Shown: piece after piece, positions 7,987 to 17,290 of the stretch
How the letters are laid out: each line of letters opens with the position of its first letter
Numbering within the stretch: position 1 is the stretch's first letter
DNA from: Stenotrophomonas terrae
GTDB taxonomy: Bacteria > Pseudomonadota > Gammaproteobacteria > Xanthomonadales > Xanthomonadaceae
Direction: 5' to 3'
DNA length: 64,000 bases
Assembly (NCBI RefSeq): GCF_001431465.1
Contig: NZ_LDJJ01000005.1
Coordinates: forward strand, 60,574-124,573
Position numbers and translations under genes: made by a program
The notes under the pieces: generated by a model
The model's database searches: none
What the model was told of the DNA's origin: nothing
The model's input: the letters and a program-made list of their open reading frames with translations, nothing else

Positions 7987-8619
7987 TCACACCAACTCCG
8001 CCGAGCCCACGATCCGCACACCGGGCTGCGGATTCAAGGCCGCCTCGACCAGCGCCTCGGCAACCCGCGTGGCCGGGTTGATCCACCACGCGCGCGGCAA
8101 TACCGGCGCCAGCGTCCCCAGCACCACGCTGGCCAGGTGCTCACCGGCGCGACGTTCAGTGCGTTCGCCGCCAATCAAGCCCGGACGTACCAGGGTCAAC
8201 GAGGCAAACCCCAGCGCGCGCAGATCCTGCTCCAACGCACCTTTGACCCGGCTGTAGAAAAACGGTGAGCGCGGGTTGGCGCCGGCCGCCGAGTTCAGCG
8301 CGAACACCTCGCAGCCATTGCCGCGCACCGCCCGTGCGATGGCCAGTGGATAGCCATGGTCGATGCGCTGGAAGGCCTCGCGTGAGCCGGCCTGCTTCAT
8401 CGTCGAACCCAGCGCACAGATGGCCGCATCCACCTGCCAGCCGCCTGCCAGCGTGGCCAGATCGTCGAAATCCAGCACCGGGTTCAGCAGCCGGGCGTGC
8501 GTTTGCGCCAGCGCGCGCCGGCTTGGCGCGATCACCGCGCTGCACCGCGGGTCCGCCAGCAACCGCTGCAATGCCTGCGTCCCGACCAGGCCGGTCGCGC
8601 CAGCCAGCAATACCCGCAT
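7987..8619 (-). CDS. NAD(P)-binding Rossmann-fold protein (atypical SDR)
   Basis: 210 residues. Starts MRVLLAGATGLVG, a glycine-rich dinucleotide site, and contains AICALGSTMKQAGS and SPFFYSRVKGALE (Y-x3-K) in the order typical of atypical SDRs of the HTATIP2/oxidoreductase type. AGGAG precedes the ATG at 8619. Upstream in-frame codons run antisense to the next gene and are unlikely to be coding. Function unknown; a redox or stress-sensor role is possible by family analogy. Confidence 0.85.
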   Translation of the reverse strand: MRVLLAGATGLVGTQALQRLLADPRCSAVIAPSRRALAQTHARLLNPVLDFDDLATLAGGWQVDAAICALGSTMKQAGSREAFQRIDHGYPLAIARAVRGNGCEVFALNSAAGANPRSPFFYSRVKGALEQDLRALGFASLTLVRPGLIGGERTERRAGEHLASVVLGTLAPVLPRAWWINPATRVAEALVEAALNPQPGVRIVGSAELV

Positions 8620-8737
8620 GATGTGCTCCTGTGATCTGCTGCAATTCAAGCCCGCTGCTACCTTGCCGATAATGGGGCTTGGACACCACCTCCGGTTGCG
8701 CACAGGCGCCGCCGCAACCCGCCCGGACCTCTTCGCA

Positions 8738-10279
8738 ATGGCCGATAGCCCCGACGACTCCTCCCCCTCCCGCAGCAGCGGACTGGGACGCATCCTGGCG
8801 CGCCGGCCGACGCCGCCGCCGGCAGCGGCGGTCGAACTTGTCGCCAGTGGCGGCGCGGGCACGGCAATGCTGCAACGGCTGTTTATCGGTGCCAACGCCC
8901 CGGAACCGGTGCTGGCGGCATTCGCCCAGGGCATGTGCACCCTGCCCGGCGAGCTGGGCGACATGGGCCAGCGCCTGCACAGTGCCCACGCCGAAAAGGA
9001 CTGGGAGCGCTACGCGCGGCTGCTGCGGCAGCTGATCGACAAGTACATCCGCACCGTCGAGCTGGAATCCAGCAACACCCACAACAGCCAGGCCGAGCAG
9101 CTGCGCGACATGTTGCGCGACACCCTCGGCGCGGTGCTGGCCAGCCTGATGCAGCAGTCACCGGAGCTGGAGCAGCAGGCCCAGCGCATGGGCGAGGAAC
9201 TGCGCAACTGGCGCAGCGGCCAGCCGCTGCAGCCAGTCGCCGTGCATTTGCGCGAGCTCTGCCACCAGGTTGGCGTGCGCAGCAGCAGCCTGCAGGAACA
9301 GCGCGACCTGCTGCTCAACCTGTTCGACATGCTGCTGGAAAACATCGCCGAACTGCTCGATGGCGACAGCTGGCTGCAGGGCCAGATCCGTTCGATCCGG
9401 CAACTGCTGGCCGGGCCGCTGGACGCCAGCTCGCTGGAACAGACGCGCAACGATCTGCGCGAGGTGATCTACCGGCAAGGGCTGCTGCGCGAAGGCATCG
9501 ACCAATCCAAGCAGGCGATGAAGGACCTGATGGTGGACTTCGTGCAGCAGGTGGACGGCATGGTCACCGAAACCGGCGAATTCCACGACCGCATTGCCAG
9601 CTATGCCATCGCGGTACGCCAGACCCGCAGCATCTCCGACCTCACCCAGCTGCTGCAGGACGTGCTGCAGGACACCGCGCGGGTACAGGCGCAGGCCGCA
9701 CGTGCGCGCGACCACCTGGCCAATGCCCGTGCCGAGGCCAAGGCCGCCGAGCAGCGTGTGCAGCAGCTCGAACGCGAGCTGGAGGAAGCCGGCAGCCAGC
9801 TGCGCACCGACCCACTGACCGGCGCCTTGAACCGGCGCGGGCTGGAGCAGCAGTTGGGCGAATTGCTGGCCGACCCCAACACGCCATTGAGCGTGGCCAT
9901 GCTGGATCTGGACCACTTCGGCCAGACCAATGCCGAGCACGGCCATGCCGGCGGCGACCAGGCCCTGCGCCATCTGGTGGCGGTAACCCAGCAGCGCCTG
10001 CGTGGCCGTGACTGCCTGGCCCGGCTCGGCGGCGATGAGTTCGTACTGGTGCTGCCCGGCCTCAATCGCGCCGCCGCACTGGAAACCCTGCGCCAGTTGC
10101 AGCAGCAGTTGGCGCAGCGCCCGTTCCTGCACGAACAACAGCGGGTGCAGCTGCGTTTCAGCGCCGGTGTTGCCCAGGCGCAGCCCGGCGAAGCCCTGCA
10201 GGCCCTGCTGCAACGTGCCGACCAGGCCCTGTATGCGGCCAAGCGGGTCGGCCGCAACCAGGTGCTGCCGGCCGACTGA
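8738..10279 (+). CDS. Diguanylate cyclase (GGDEF) with long helical N-terminal region
   Basis: 513 residues, no membrane segment or signal peptide. The first ~350 residues are helical, with a coiled coil at about 320-352 (rich in A, E, Q, R). The GGDEF domain (res ~355-513) has TDPLTGALNRRG at its start, an intact GGDEF active site near residue 431, and an RGRD inhibitory site five residues before it. It is therefore expected to make cyclic-di-GMP with product inhibition. The N-terminal part is not a recognised sensor domain. Divergent from the gene at 7987-8619. Confidence 0.88.
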   Translation: MADSPDDSSPSRSSGLGRILARRPTPPPAAAVELVASGGAGTAMLQRLFIGANAPEPVLAAFAQGMCTLPGELGDMGQRLHSAHAEKDWERYARLLRQLIDKYIRTVELESSNTHNSQAEQLRDMLRDTLGAVLASLMQQSPELEQQAQRMGEELRNWRSGQPLQPVAVHLRELCHQVGVRSSSLQEQRDLLLNLFDMLLENIAELLDGDSWLQGQIRSIRQLLAGPLDASSLEQTRNDLREVIYRQGLLREGIDQSKQAMKDLMVDFVQQVDGMVTETGEFHDRIASYAIAVRQTRSISDLTQLLQDVLQDTARVQAQAARARDHLANARAEAKAAEQRVQQLERELEEAGSQLRTDPLTGALNRRGLEQQLGELLADPNTPLSVAMLDLDHFGQTNAEHGHAGGDQALRHLVAVTQQRLRGRDCLARLGGDEFVLVLPGLNRAAALETLRQLQQQLAQRPFLHEQQRVQLRFSAGVAQAQPGEALQALLQRADQALYAAKRVGRNQVLPAD

Positions 10280-10346
10280 CTGGCCGACTGCCCGGCAATC
10301 AACGCGCGGCTGTGATATTTCCTGCGCTGGTGCGAATCACCTGGGC

Positions 10347-10892
10347 ATGGACATCACTGCGACCGACCCCATCGCCGATCTGCAACAGCGCTTTGCCCAA
10401 CTGCTGGCACAGCACCAGGGCATCGTGCTCAAGGTCGCGCGTGGCTACTGCACGCAGCGCGAGGACCGCAGCGACCTGATCCAGGAGATCAGCACCCAGG
10501 CCTGGCGCGCGTTTCCCGGCTTCGACCCGCAGCGCGCCCAGTTCAGTACCTGGCTGTACCGCATCGCCCTGAACATCGCCATCTCGCAGCTGCGCGCCCG
10601 TGAGCTGCGCCGGCACTACCACAGCGACGTCACCCTCGAAGATGCGCAGGCCAGCGTCGCCGACAAGGCCGAGGACAACGCCAGCCTGGCCCAGCTCAAC
10701 CAGCTGATCCACGCCTTGCCGGCACTGGACCGGGCGCTGTTGCTGCTGCACCTGGATGACTGCAGCCACCGCCAGATCGGCGAAGTGCTCGGCATCAGTG
10801 CCAGCAACGCCGCTACCCGGCTGCACCGTCTGCGCCAACAACTGCGCAGCCAGTTCGACCCCGCCCCATCCGCACCCACCCAGCGAGACTGA
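10347..10892 (+). CDS. ECF-type RNA polymerase sigma factor
   Basis: 181 residues. Region 2 is visible as RSDLIQEISTQAWRAFPGFD then STWLYRIALNIAI; region 4 as LDDCSHRQIGEVLGISASNA with TRLHRLRQQL, a helix-turn-helix. It starts 67 nt after the GGDEF gene and ends 4 nt before a membrane-protein gene, so the two are almost certainly co-translated. That partner is the natural candidate for an anti-sigma factor. No obvious ECF promoter of its own was identified. Confidence 0.9.
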   Translation: MDITATDPIADLQQRFAQLLAQHQGIVLKVARGYCTQREDRSDLIQEISTQAWRAFPGFDPQRAQFSTWLYRIALNIAISQLRARELRRHYHSDVTLEDAQASVADKAEDNASLAQLNQLIHALPALDRALLLLHLDDCSHRQIGEVLGISASNAATRLHRLRQQLRSQFDPAPSAPTQRD

Positions 10893-10896
10893 GCTC

Positions 10897-11568
10897 ATGG
10901 AATTGGACCAACTCAAAGCCGCCTGGGCAGATCAGGCGCAACGTATCGATCAGCTGGAAGCGCGGGCCCTGCAGGCCTGGCAGCAACCCCGCCAGCATGC
11001 AGTGCGGCAGCGCCTGCGCTGGTTCAGTGGCCTGCAGCTGGCCTGGTTGCTGGTATGGATCGTGATGACCGCGCTGGCTGCCGGCTTCTGGGTCGAACAC
11101 CGGCAGGTACCGCAGCTGCTGTTGAGCGGGCTGGCGCTGCACGTCTACGGTATTGCCGCGATCTGGGTCTCGATCACCCGCGCTCTGTTCGCCGTGCATG
11201 TGGATAGGGCCGAGGCACCGGTTCTGATCCAGCAGCAACGACTGGCGCGGCTGCGCCGCTTCACCGCGCTCACCGAACTCGGCCTGGGCCTGCCGTGGTT
11301 CTGGTTATGGCTGCTGGCCCTGCAATGCCTGTGCGTGCAGTGGCTGGGACTGGACCTGTACGCGATGGCGCCGGCGTGGTTCCTCGGCACCTTGGGGTTC
11401 GGCGTGGCGGTGATGCTGGGCAGCGTTGTGGCAGCACGTTGGGTAATGCAGCGCCTGCCCGCCAACCACCGGCTGCAGCGCCTGCTGGACAGCCTGTCCG
11501 GGCAATCGCTGGCGCGTGCGCAGCAGCAATTGCAGGAGTTGCAGGAGTTGCAGCAGGGCGTAGGCTGA
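10897..11568 (+). CDS. Four-segment membrane protein, putative anti-sigma partner
   Basis: 223 residues. Cytoplasmic-looking helical N-terminus (res 1-45, MELDQLKAAWADQAQRIDQL), then four hydrophobic segments (about 47-67, 75-95, 130-150, 155-180) and a charged helical tail rich in LQELQELQ. An N-terminal soluble helix before the membrane part is the arrangement expected of membrane-bound sigma regulators. The role is inferred from the 4-nt spacing to the sigma gene, not from a recognised domain. Confidence 0.75.
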   Translation: MELDQLKAAWADQAQRIDQLEARALQAWQQPRQHAVRQRLRWFSGLQLAWLLVWIVMTALAAGFWVEHRQVPQLLLSGLALHVYGIAAIWVSITRALFAVHVDRAEAPVLIQQQRLARLRRFTALTELGLGLPWFWLWLLALQCLCVQWLGLDLYAMAPAWFLGTLGFGVAVMLGSVVAARWVMQRLPANHRLQRLLDSLSGQSLARAQQQLQELQELQQGVG

Positions 11569-11587
11569 GTGCTGCAGCGGCTTTGAT

Positions 11588-11699
11588 TGTGGGAGCGGCG
11601 TCAGCCGCGAAGCAAAGAATGCTTCCGGCTGCAGTCTGTTTGCCTGCAGAACCTGTGTTGGAAAGATTGCCGGCTTCGCGGCTGACGCCGCTCCTACAA
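11588..11699. repeat. Inverted palindromic repeat pair
   Basis: GTGGGAGCGGCGTCAGCCGC arm and its inverse ending CCGCTCCTACAA, about 60 bp apart, filling the gap between two convergent genes. Confidence 0.85.
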
Positions 11700-11707
11700 A
11701 ATCAAAT

Positions 11708-12616
11708 TCAATGCGCCGCTTTCGCCCCACGCATGCGCTGGAACAGGGTCACCACCGTCAGTACCACCGCGCCGATTATCACGCCCACCACCATGCTCCC
11801 CAGTGCATTGGCCAGCCATTCCAGATTGGACGGGGCCAAGCCGATCACGAAGTGATGCAGGGCCGGAATCGCGTGCACCAGGATGCCGCCACCGACCAGG
11901 AACATCGCCGCCGTACCGGCCACCGACAAACCGCGCATCAGCCACGGCGTGGCATACAGCAGGCCGCGTCCAAACGCCGCCAGTACGCGTCCCTTGTCCA
12001 GCAACCAGGCACCGATGTCATCGAGCTTGACGATGCCGGCAACCAGGCCATAGACGAACACCGTCATGCCCAGTGCAATCGCAATCAAGGTCACAACCTG
12101 CTGACTGAACGGTGCGTGCGAGATCACCCCCAGCGACAGCACGATGATCTCCGCCGACAGAATGAAATCGGTGCGCACCGCACCCTTGATCTTGTCCTTC
12201 TCGAACGCGACCAGATCCACTTTTTCGTCGGCGATGGCCTTCAGCCGTTCGGCCTTGTGCGCCTCGTCCTCGTCCTTGGAATGGAGGAACTTGTGCGCCA
12301 GTTTTTCCACGCCCTCATAGCAGAGGAAGGCACCGCCGATCATCATCAGCGGGGTGATCGCCCATGGCAGCCAGGCGCTGATCGCCAGTGCCGCCGGCAC
12401 CAGGATGGCCTTGTTGACCAGCGAGCCCTTGGCCACCGCCCACACCACCGGCAACTCCCGGTTGGCGTTGACGCCGGTCACCTGCTGCGCGTTAAGCGCC
12501 AGGTCGTCACCGAGCACGCCGGCGGTCTTCTTGGCCGCAACCTTGGTGAGGATGGAGACGTCATCCAGCAAGGCGGCAATATCGTCGAGCAGGGCAAACA
12601 GGCTGGCTCCAGCCAT
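11708..12616 (-). CDS. yedI: DUF808 (YedI-like) inner-membrane protein
   Basis: 302 residues, the usual length of the YedI family. The N-terminus [20 protein letters not shown] is the family hallmark, followed by [19 protein letters not shown]. Then come several membrane segments and a charged cytoplasmic loop (res ~112-145). Function is unknown; the family is annotated as a putative transporter. Confidence 0.88.
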   Translation of the reverse strand: MAGASLFALLDDIAALLDDVSILTKVAAKKTAGVLGDDLALNAQQVTGVNANRELPVVWAVAKGSLVNKAILVPAALAISAWLPWAITPLMMIGGAFLCYEGVEKLAHKFLHSKDEDEAHKAERLKAIADEKVDLVAFEKDKIKGAVRTDFILSAEIIVLSLGVISHAPFSQQVVTLIAIALGMTVFVYGLVAGIVKLDDIGAWLLDKGRVLAAFGRGLLYATPWLMRGLSVAGTAAMFLVGGGILVHAIPALHHFVIGLAPSNLEWLANALGSMVVGVIIGAVVLTVVTLFQRMRGAKAAH

Positions 12617-12759
12617 GGGTCACCGTAAGGTCATAGGTCAGGGGAAGGGGGATTCTCACTCATTCACGGTGCAATCGGGGCGGCCCGGCGCGCATTCACC
12701 CTTCTGCAACCCGCCAGCGGCGACACTGCGAACTCTGCCGACAAGGAGACAAGCGCTTG

Positions 12760-14454
12760 ATGGAACCGACCAGCAGCGACAGCCCGACCACCGTGGGCGG
12801 CAACAGCCGACGCCAACAGATCGTGCGGCTGCTGCTGCGCTACCGCAACTCGGGCGTGTTTTCCGGCATCTCGCTGGATGGCGAAATCCCGCGCCTGGGC
12901 CGGCCCCCGGCCACCGGCAACCCCACCCAGTTCGTCGCCGACCTGGAGGCGCTGGGCACCACCTTCGTCAAGCTCGGGCAGGTGCTCTCCACCCGCCCGG
13001 ACATGATCCCCCCCGAATACGTGGCCGCGCTGGAGCGCATGCAGGAGCAGGTTGCGCCGATTCCGGTCGAGCAGATCCGGGCGGTGATCGAGGAAGACCT
13101 GGGCGCGCCGGTCAACAAACTGTTTGCCTGGTTCGACCCGGAACCGCTGGGCTGCGCCTCCATCGCCCAGGTCCACCGGGCCGAGCTGCACGACGGCCGC
13201 GAGGTCGCCATCAAGGTGCAGAAGCCCGATATCGCCGCCCAGCTGCGATCGGATATCGGCGTGCTGCGCAGCTTCGCCAGCGCCGCCGACCACCTGACCC
13301 GGGTCGGCCGCAAGGTGCGGTTCTCCGACTGGCTGGGCGAGTTCGCCAAGACCCTGCGGATGGAGTTGGACTACGAAGCCGAGGCTGCCAACCTGGCACG
13401 CTTCGGCCAGCATCTGGCGCCCTACCCCGAGCTATGGGTGCCGCAGCCGGTGTGGGACCTGTGCGGCCGCCGCGTGCTGACGATGGAGCTGGTGCATGGC
13501 GTGCGCGTCGATGCCATCCCGCAGGTGCGCCGCACCGAGCAGTCGATGGTGCCGCTGGCCGCCGCCTTGGTGCGCGGCTATCTGGACCAGATCTTCGTGC
13601 ATGGCGAAATCCACGCCGATCCGCATCCCGGCAACCTGCGGGTGACCCCACAGGGCCAGCTGGCGATCTTCGACCTGGGCATGGTGGCGCATGTGCCACC
13701 GCGGCTGCGCCAGCGCCTGCTCAAGGTATTGTTCGCCGCGGTGGATGGCCGTGGCGAGGAAGTGGCCGACGAGATCATCGGCATCAGCACCCGGCTTGAG
13801 GACTACGACGAGGAGCGCTACCTGCGCGAGACCGGGCAGATGATTGCCCGCTACGCCGCCAACGGCACCTTGTCCGAAGGCCATGTGGTGCTGGAGATCG
13901 TGCGGATTGCCACTGCCAGCAACCTGCGCACGCCACCGGAGCTGAGCCTGCTGGGCAAGGCCCTGCTCAATCTGGAAGGCGTATGCCGCTTCCTCGCCCC
14001 GGAAATGAAAACCCGGCGCGTGGTCGAAAAACAACTGCAGCATGTGATGCGCGCGCATTTCCGCAAATCCCTGTCGGCAGCCAACCTGGCCAGCGAGGCG
14101 ATGGAACTGCAGCAGCTGCTGCGCAACGGGCCACGGCGCATGTCCGACATCCTCAGCCTGCTGGCCGAGAACCGGCTGCAGATGAAGGTCACCGGGCTGG
14201 ACGAATCGCGGCTGATGGAGAACATCCAGAAGGTTGCCAACCGCATCGCCGCCGGCCTGATCACCGCGGCCCTGCTGCTTTCTTCCACCTTGCTGATGCG
14301 GGTGCCGACGCGCTGGAACCTGTTCGGCTACCCGGCCTTTGCGATGGTGTTGTTTCTGCTCGGTGTGTTCATTGGCCTGGGCCTGATCGTCAGCTCGCTG
14401 CTATTCGATCGCCGTACCCGCGCACGCGCGCGCGAAGAACGCGGCCACCGCTGA
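12760..14454 (+). CDS. UbiB/ABC1 (AarF) family atypical kinase
   Basis: 564 residues, membrane-anchored at the C-terminus by two hydrophobic segments (about 503-523 and 530-550). Family motifs: KLGQVLSTRPD (KxGQ), LGCASIAQVH (Ala-rich nucleotide loop, with Cys at a usual Ala), VAIKVQKP (catalytic Lys), HADPHPGNL (catalytic loop) and IFDLGM (DFG-like). UbiB proteins support ubiquinone synthesis through ATPase activity at the inner membrane. The ATG at 12760 is preceded by AAGGAG at 11-nt spacing; a TTG at 12757 with 8-nt spacing is an alternative. Not linked to other ubi genes, so it may be a paralogue. Confidence 0.88.
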   Translation: MEPTSSDSPTTVGGNSRRQQIVRLLLRYRNSGVFSGISLDGEIPRLGRPPATGNPTQFVADLEALGTTFVKLGQVLSTRPDMIPPEYVAALERMQEQVAPIPVEQIRAVIEEDLGAPVNKLFAWFDPEPLGCASIAQVHRAELHDGREVAIKVQKPDIAAQLRSDIGVLRSFASAADHLTRVGRKVRFSDWLGEFAKTLRMELDYEAEAANLARFGQHLAPYPELWVPQPVWDLCGRRVLTMELVHGVRVDAIPQVRRTEQSMVPLAAALVRGYLDQIFVHGEIHADPHPGNLRVTPQGQLAIFDLGMVAHVPPRLRQRLLKVLFAAVDGRGEEVADEIIGISTRLEDYDEERYLRETGQMIARYAANGTLSEGHVVLEIVRIATASNLRTPPELSLLGKALLNLEGVCRFLAPEMKTRRVVEKQLQHVMRAHFRKSLSAANLASEAMELQQLLRNGPRRMSDILSLLAENRLQMKVTGLDESRLMENIQKVANRIAAGLITAALLLSSTLLMRVPTRWNLFGYPAFAMVLFLLGVFIGLGLIVSSLLFDRRTRARAREERGHR

Positions 14455-14470
14455 AGACGAACCAAGTCAT

Positions 14471-14636
14471 GTAGCCCGGGTAAGCGCAGCGCACCCGGGA
14501 CCACGCAACGCACGCACGAATACAGCAGCCGTGCGATCAAGTCTTGCTGATGGGATCAGTGCAAGGCATCACTTCGATCATCACCGCGCTGTGTGGGATT
14601 TCCATGTCCCGGGTGCGCTGCGCTTACCCGGGCTAC
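14471..14636. repeat. Inverted pair of GTAGCCCGGGT REPs
   Basis: A forward REP (GTAGCCCGGGTAAGCGCAGC, 14471-14500) and an inverted copy (14608-14636) in the 445-bp gap before opgB. Same family as the REPs that frame the RAYT gene at 56237-56746. No gene was seen in the rest of this gap; 14640-14899 is unremarkable. Confidence 0.88.
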
Positions 14637-14899
14637 GTCGCTGCATCACAGACGCTGGCTGCATAAGCAACACTGTAACCGCTTGAAACGCACACACTCT
14701 CACTGCACCTCACGGCGCACTTGCGCATCGCATTCAGCGCTATCAGCAGATCGCTGAATACAAGTCCGCTGTCCGAACATTTCAGTCAGGTTACGGCAGG
14801 CAACATCGCCAGACCTCCGCCACAGCACTGACACAGTGCTGTGGCAGGCGACAACGGCTGCGGCCGTTGTGCCCCTGTCTCCGCTACCCACGTGACCGC

Positions 14900-16999
14900 A
14901 TGCATTGGATCATCTGGCTGTCTCTGGCAGCACTGTTTGTATTGTTGATGTTGTCACCCACCCTGGCACGGCTGAAGGCAGGCCTGCTCTCACTATTGTT
15001 GCTGGCCATGAGCGGCTGGTGGCTGATCGACCAGCTCAGCGGCGATGGCATCAACTCGGCCACGCTGTATCACCTGCGCAGCGACATGGAAGGCGCCGGT
15101 GTCGGCGACTTCAGTACCTACATCATTGGCTTCATCGCCCTGTTGCTGCTCTCGCTTACGCCCTTGCTGCTGCTGCGCGTGCGTCGCCTGCAGCTGCCGC
15201 GGCATGGTGCAGCGGTATTTGCCGGGTTCACCGCATTGCTGCTGAGCACCGTGCTGCTCAGCCCCCTGTATACCGATGCCAAGCGCATCCACCAGCAGAT
15301 GCAGCCGGTGGATTACAGCGTGGTGGCGCCGGAGTACCAGTTGCCGTCCAAGCCCTTGGCACAACGTCCGAACATCGTCTGGATCTACGGCGAGAGCCTG
15401 GAACGCACCTATTTGAACGAGGCCGTGTTCCCCGGCCTGATGCCCAACCTCACCCGACTTGCCGGCGAAGGCCTGGATTTCCGCAACATCGCCTCGGCCG
15501 ATGGCAGTGGCTGGACCATCGCCGGCCTGGTCTCATCCATGTGTGGCGTACCGCTGACAACTGCGCAGGGCGACGAGAACAGCATGGGGCGGATGGGCCG
15601 CTTCCTGCCCGAGGCCTTCTGCCTTGGCGACTATCTGAAGCAACAGGGCTATAGCAACCACTACCTGGGCGGTGCCAACGGCCAGTTCGCGGCCAAGGCC
15701 GACTTCCTGGCCTCGCACGGTTTTGACGATGTGCGCGACCTGGAGTGGTTCCAGCAGCAGAAGATCGCCAAGCAGCACTTCTCCAACTGGGGCGTGCACG
15801 ACGACGTGCTGCTGGAGCGTGCCTACGAGCGCTTCCTCGAACTGTCCGCGCGCGGCCAGCCGTTCATGCTGACCGCACTGACCATGGACACCCACCATCC
15901 GGCCGGTCACCTGCCGGTGGCGTGCAGGAACACGCGTTATCGCAGCGCGCACGGCAACATCGGCCTGCTCAATGCACTCAAGTGCAGCGACAGGTTGATC
16001 TCGCGTCTGGTGGACCGCATCCGCAGCAGCCAGTTCGCTGACAACACGTTGGTGGTGGTGGCCTCCGATCACTTGGCCATGCCCAATGACCTGAGCCATG
16101 TGCTGGAACAGCAGCAGCGCGAGAACCTGTTGCTGTTCCTCGGCAACAAGCTGCAGCCGCGGCAGATCAACGTGCAGGCCGGCACCACCCTGGACTCGGG
16201 CGCCACCGCCTTGCAGCTGCTGGATCCGGCAATCGATGCGATTGGCTTTGGTCGATCGCTGTTGAACCCGCAGCGTCCGGCCAGTGCCAGCGTAGCCGCC
16301 ACCGGCGGTGACCCCCAGGCCTACGCCCGCTACAGCGCCTTCGCGCGCTCGCTGTGGCTGGGCGAACAGACCCGCATGCTGCGGCTGGAACAGGACCAGC
16401 TGCTGGTGGGCGTGCAGAAAGTACAGCCACCGGTGTTGCTGGAATACGACCAGCAATGGGACCTGAAATCGGTGTACCTGGAGAACACCACACGCAAGTT
16501 CGAGGAAGCCGATCCGCAGCATCGCCTGGCCTATGTCGACCGTTGCACCGCATTTGAGGATGGCTCGGCTGATGGCCAGTGGTGCGCACTGCTGCTCGAC
16601 AGCGACCAGGGCATGCGCCTGTACCGCGATGCGCAGCTGCGCCGTGGCATTGCCGTGGATGCGCCGCTGCAGGCCTTCAGCGGACCGCGTCCGAGCGTGC
16701 GTCAATCGCGCATGATCAGCCAGAAGCCGCGTCATGCAGGCCCCGGCCAGTACGTGCTGGAGCTGTACGCCGCCCAGCGGCCGACGCGCGCATTCTGGGT
16801 GGAAGCGGTGTCTTCCAAGCGCCAGGTGGTGGTGGCCCAGCAATGGGTGCAGGCCGACAGCGAGGGCCGCATCCGCATGCCGGTGGGCGTGGACCAGGAA
16901 ATCGACGATCTGGAAATCCGCGCCTGGCTCAACCACGCCGAACAACTGGCCATCGACGACTACGCACTGGTCCCGGCCAGCGATCATCCGAGATCGTGA
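14900..16999 (+). CDS. opgB: Phosphoglycerol transferase I (periplasmic glucan modification)
   Basis: 699 residues. Three or four N-terminal membrane segments, then a periplasmic alkaline-phosphatase-fold domain. Matches E. coli OpgB/MdoB in order: GDGIN plus LYHLRSDMEGAGV near the membrane part, IYGESLERTYLNE (metal ligand Glu), GWTIAGLVSSMCGVPL (nucleophile Thr region), LTMDTHHPAG, and SSDHLAMPND-like VASDHLAMPNDL. Transfers sn-glycerol-1-phosphate from phosphatidylglycerol to osmoregulated periplasmic glucans. A separate C-terminal region (res ~500-699) is less conserved. The ATG at 14900 gives an N-terminal membrane helix. Confidence 0.88.
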   Translation: MHWIIWLSLAALFVLLMLSPTLARLKAGLLSLLLLAMSGWWLIDQLSGDGINSATLYHLRSDMEGAGVGDFSTYIIGFIALLLLSLTPLLLLRVRRLQLPRHGAAVFAGFTALLLSTVLLSPLYTDAKRIHQQMQPVDYSVVAPEYQLPSKPLAQRPNIVWIYGESLERTYLNEAVFPGLMPNLTRLAGEGLDFRNIASADGSGWTIAGLVSSMCGVPLTTAQGDENSMGRMGRFLPEAFCLGDYLKQQGYSNHYLGGANGQFAAKADFLASHGFDDVRDLEWFQQQKIAKQHFSNWGVHDDVLLERAYERFLELSARGQPFMLTALTMDTHHPAGHLPVACRNTRYRSAHGNIGLLNALKCSDRLISRLVDRIRSSQFADNTLVVVASDHLAMPNDLSHVLEQQQRENLLLFLGNKLQPRQINVQAGTTLDSGATALQLLDPAIDAIGFGRSLLNPQRPASASVAATGGDPQAYARYSAFARSLWLGEQTRMLRLEQDQLLVGVQKVQPPVLLEYDQQWDLKSVYLENTTRKFEEADPQHRLAYVDRCTAFEDGSADGQWCALLLDSDQGMRLYRDAQLRRGIAVDAPLQAFSGPRPSVRQSRMISQKPRHAGPGQYVLELYAAQRPTRAFWVEAVSSKRQVVVAQQWVQADSEGRIRMPVGVDQEIDDLEIRAWLNHAEQLAIDDYALVPASDHPRS

Positions 17000-17033
17000 C
17001 GAGGCGGCTTGGCTGTCTAGCTGTTTAGCTGTT

Positions 17034-17275
17034 TGTGGGAGCGGCGTCAGCCGCGAAGCTGGGAATGCTGCAGTTGCCTATGCACCTGCAATCTGATGGA
17101 CCATCAGCTTCGCGGCTGACGCCGCTCCCACAAAACCTGTGGCCTATACAGCGAAGGCGCATGAAGCCGCTCCCTCGTAGGAGCGGCGTCAGCCGCGAAG
17201 CCGGGAAAGCTGCAGTTACCGATACACCTGCAATCTGATAGACCGTCAGCTTCGCGGCTTACGCCGCTCCCACAA
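17034..17275. repeat. Two consecutive inverted palindromic repeat pairs
   Basis: Pairs at about 17034-17132 and 17177-17275, each a GTGGGAGCGGCGTCAGCCGC-type arm and its inverse around a ~50-bp centre. The two centres are similar to each other (both contain CTGCAGTT and ACACCTGCAATCTGAT-like sequence), so this looks like a local duplication of one element. Confidence 0.85.
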
Positions 17276-17290
17276 TTCAACAGCGCGCGA

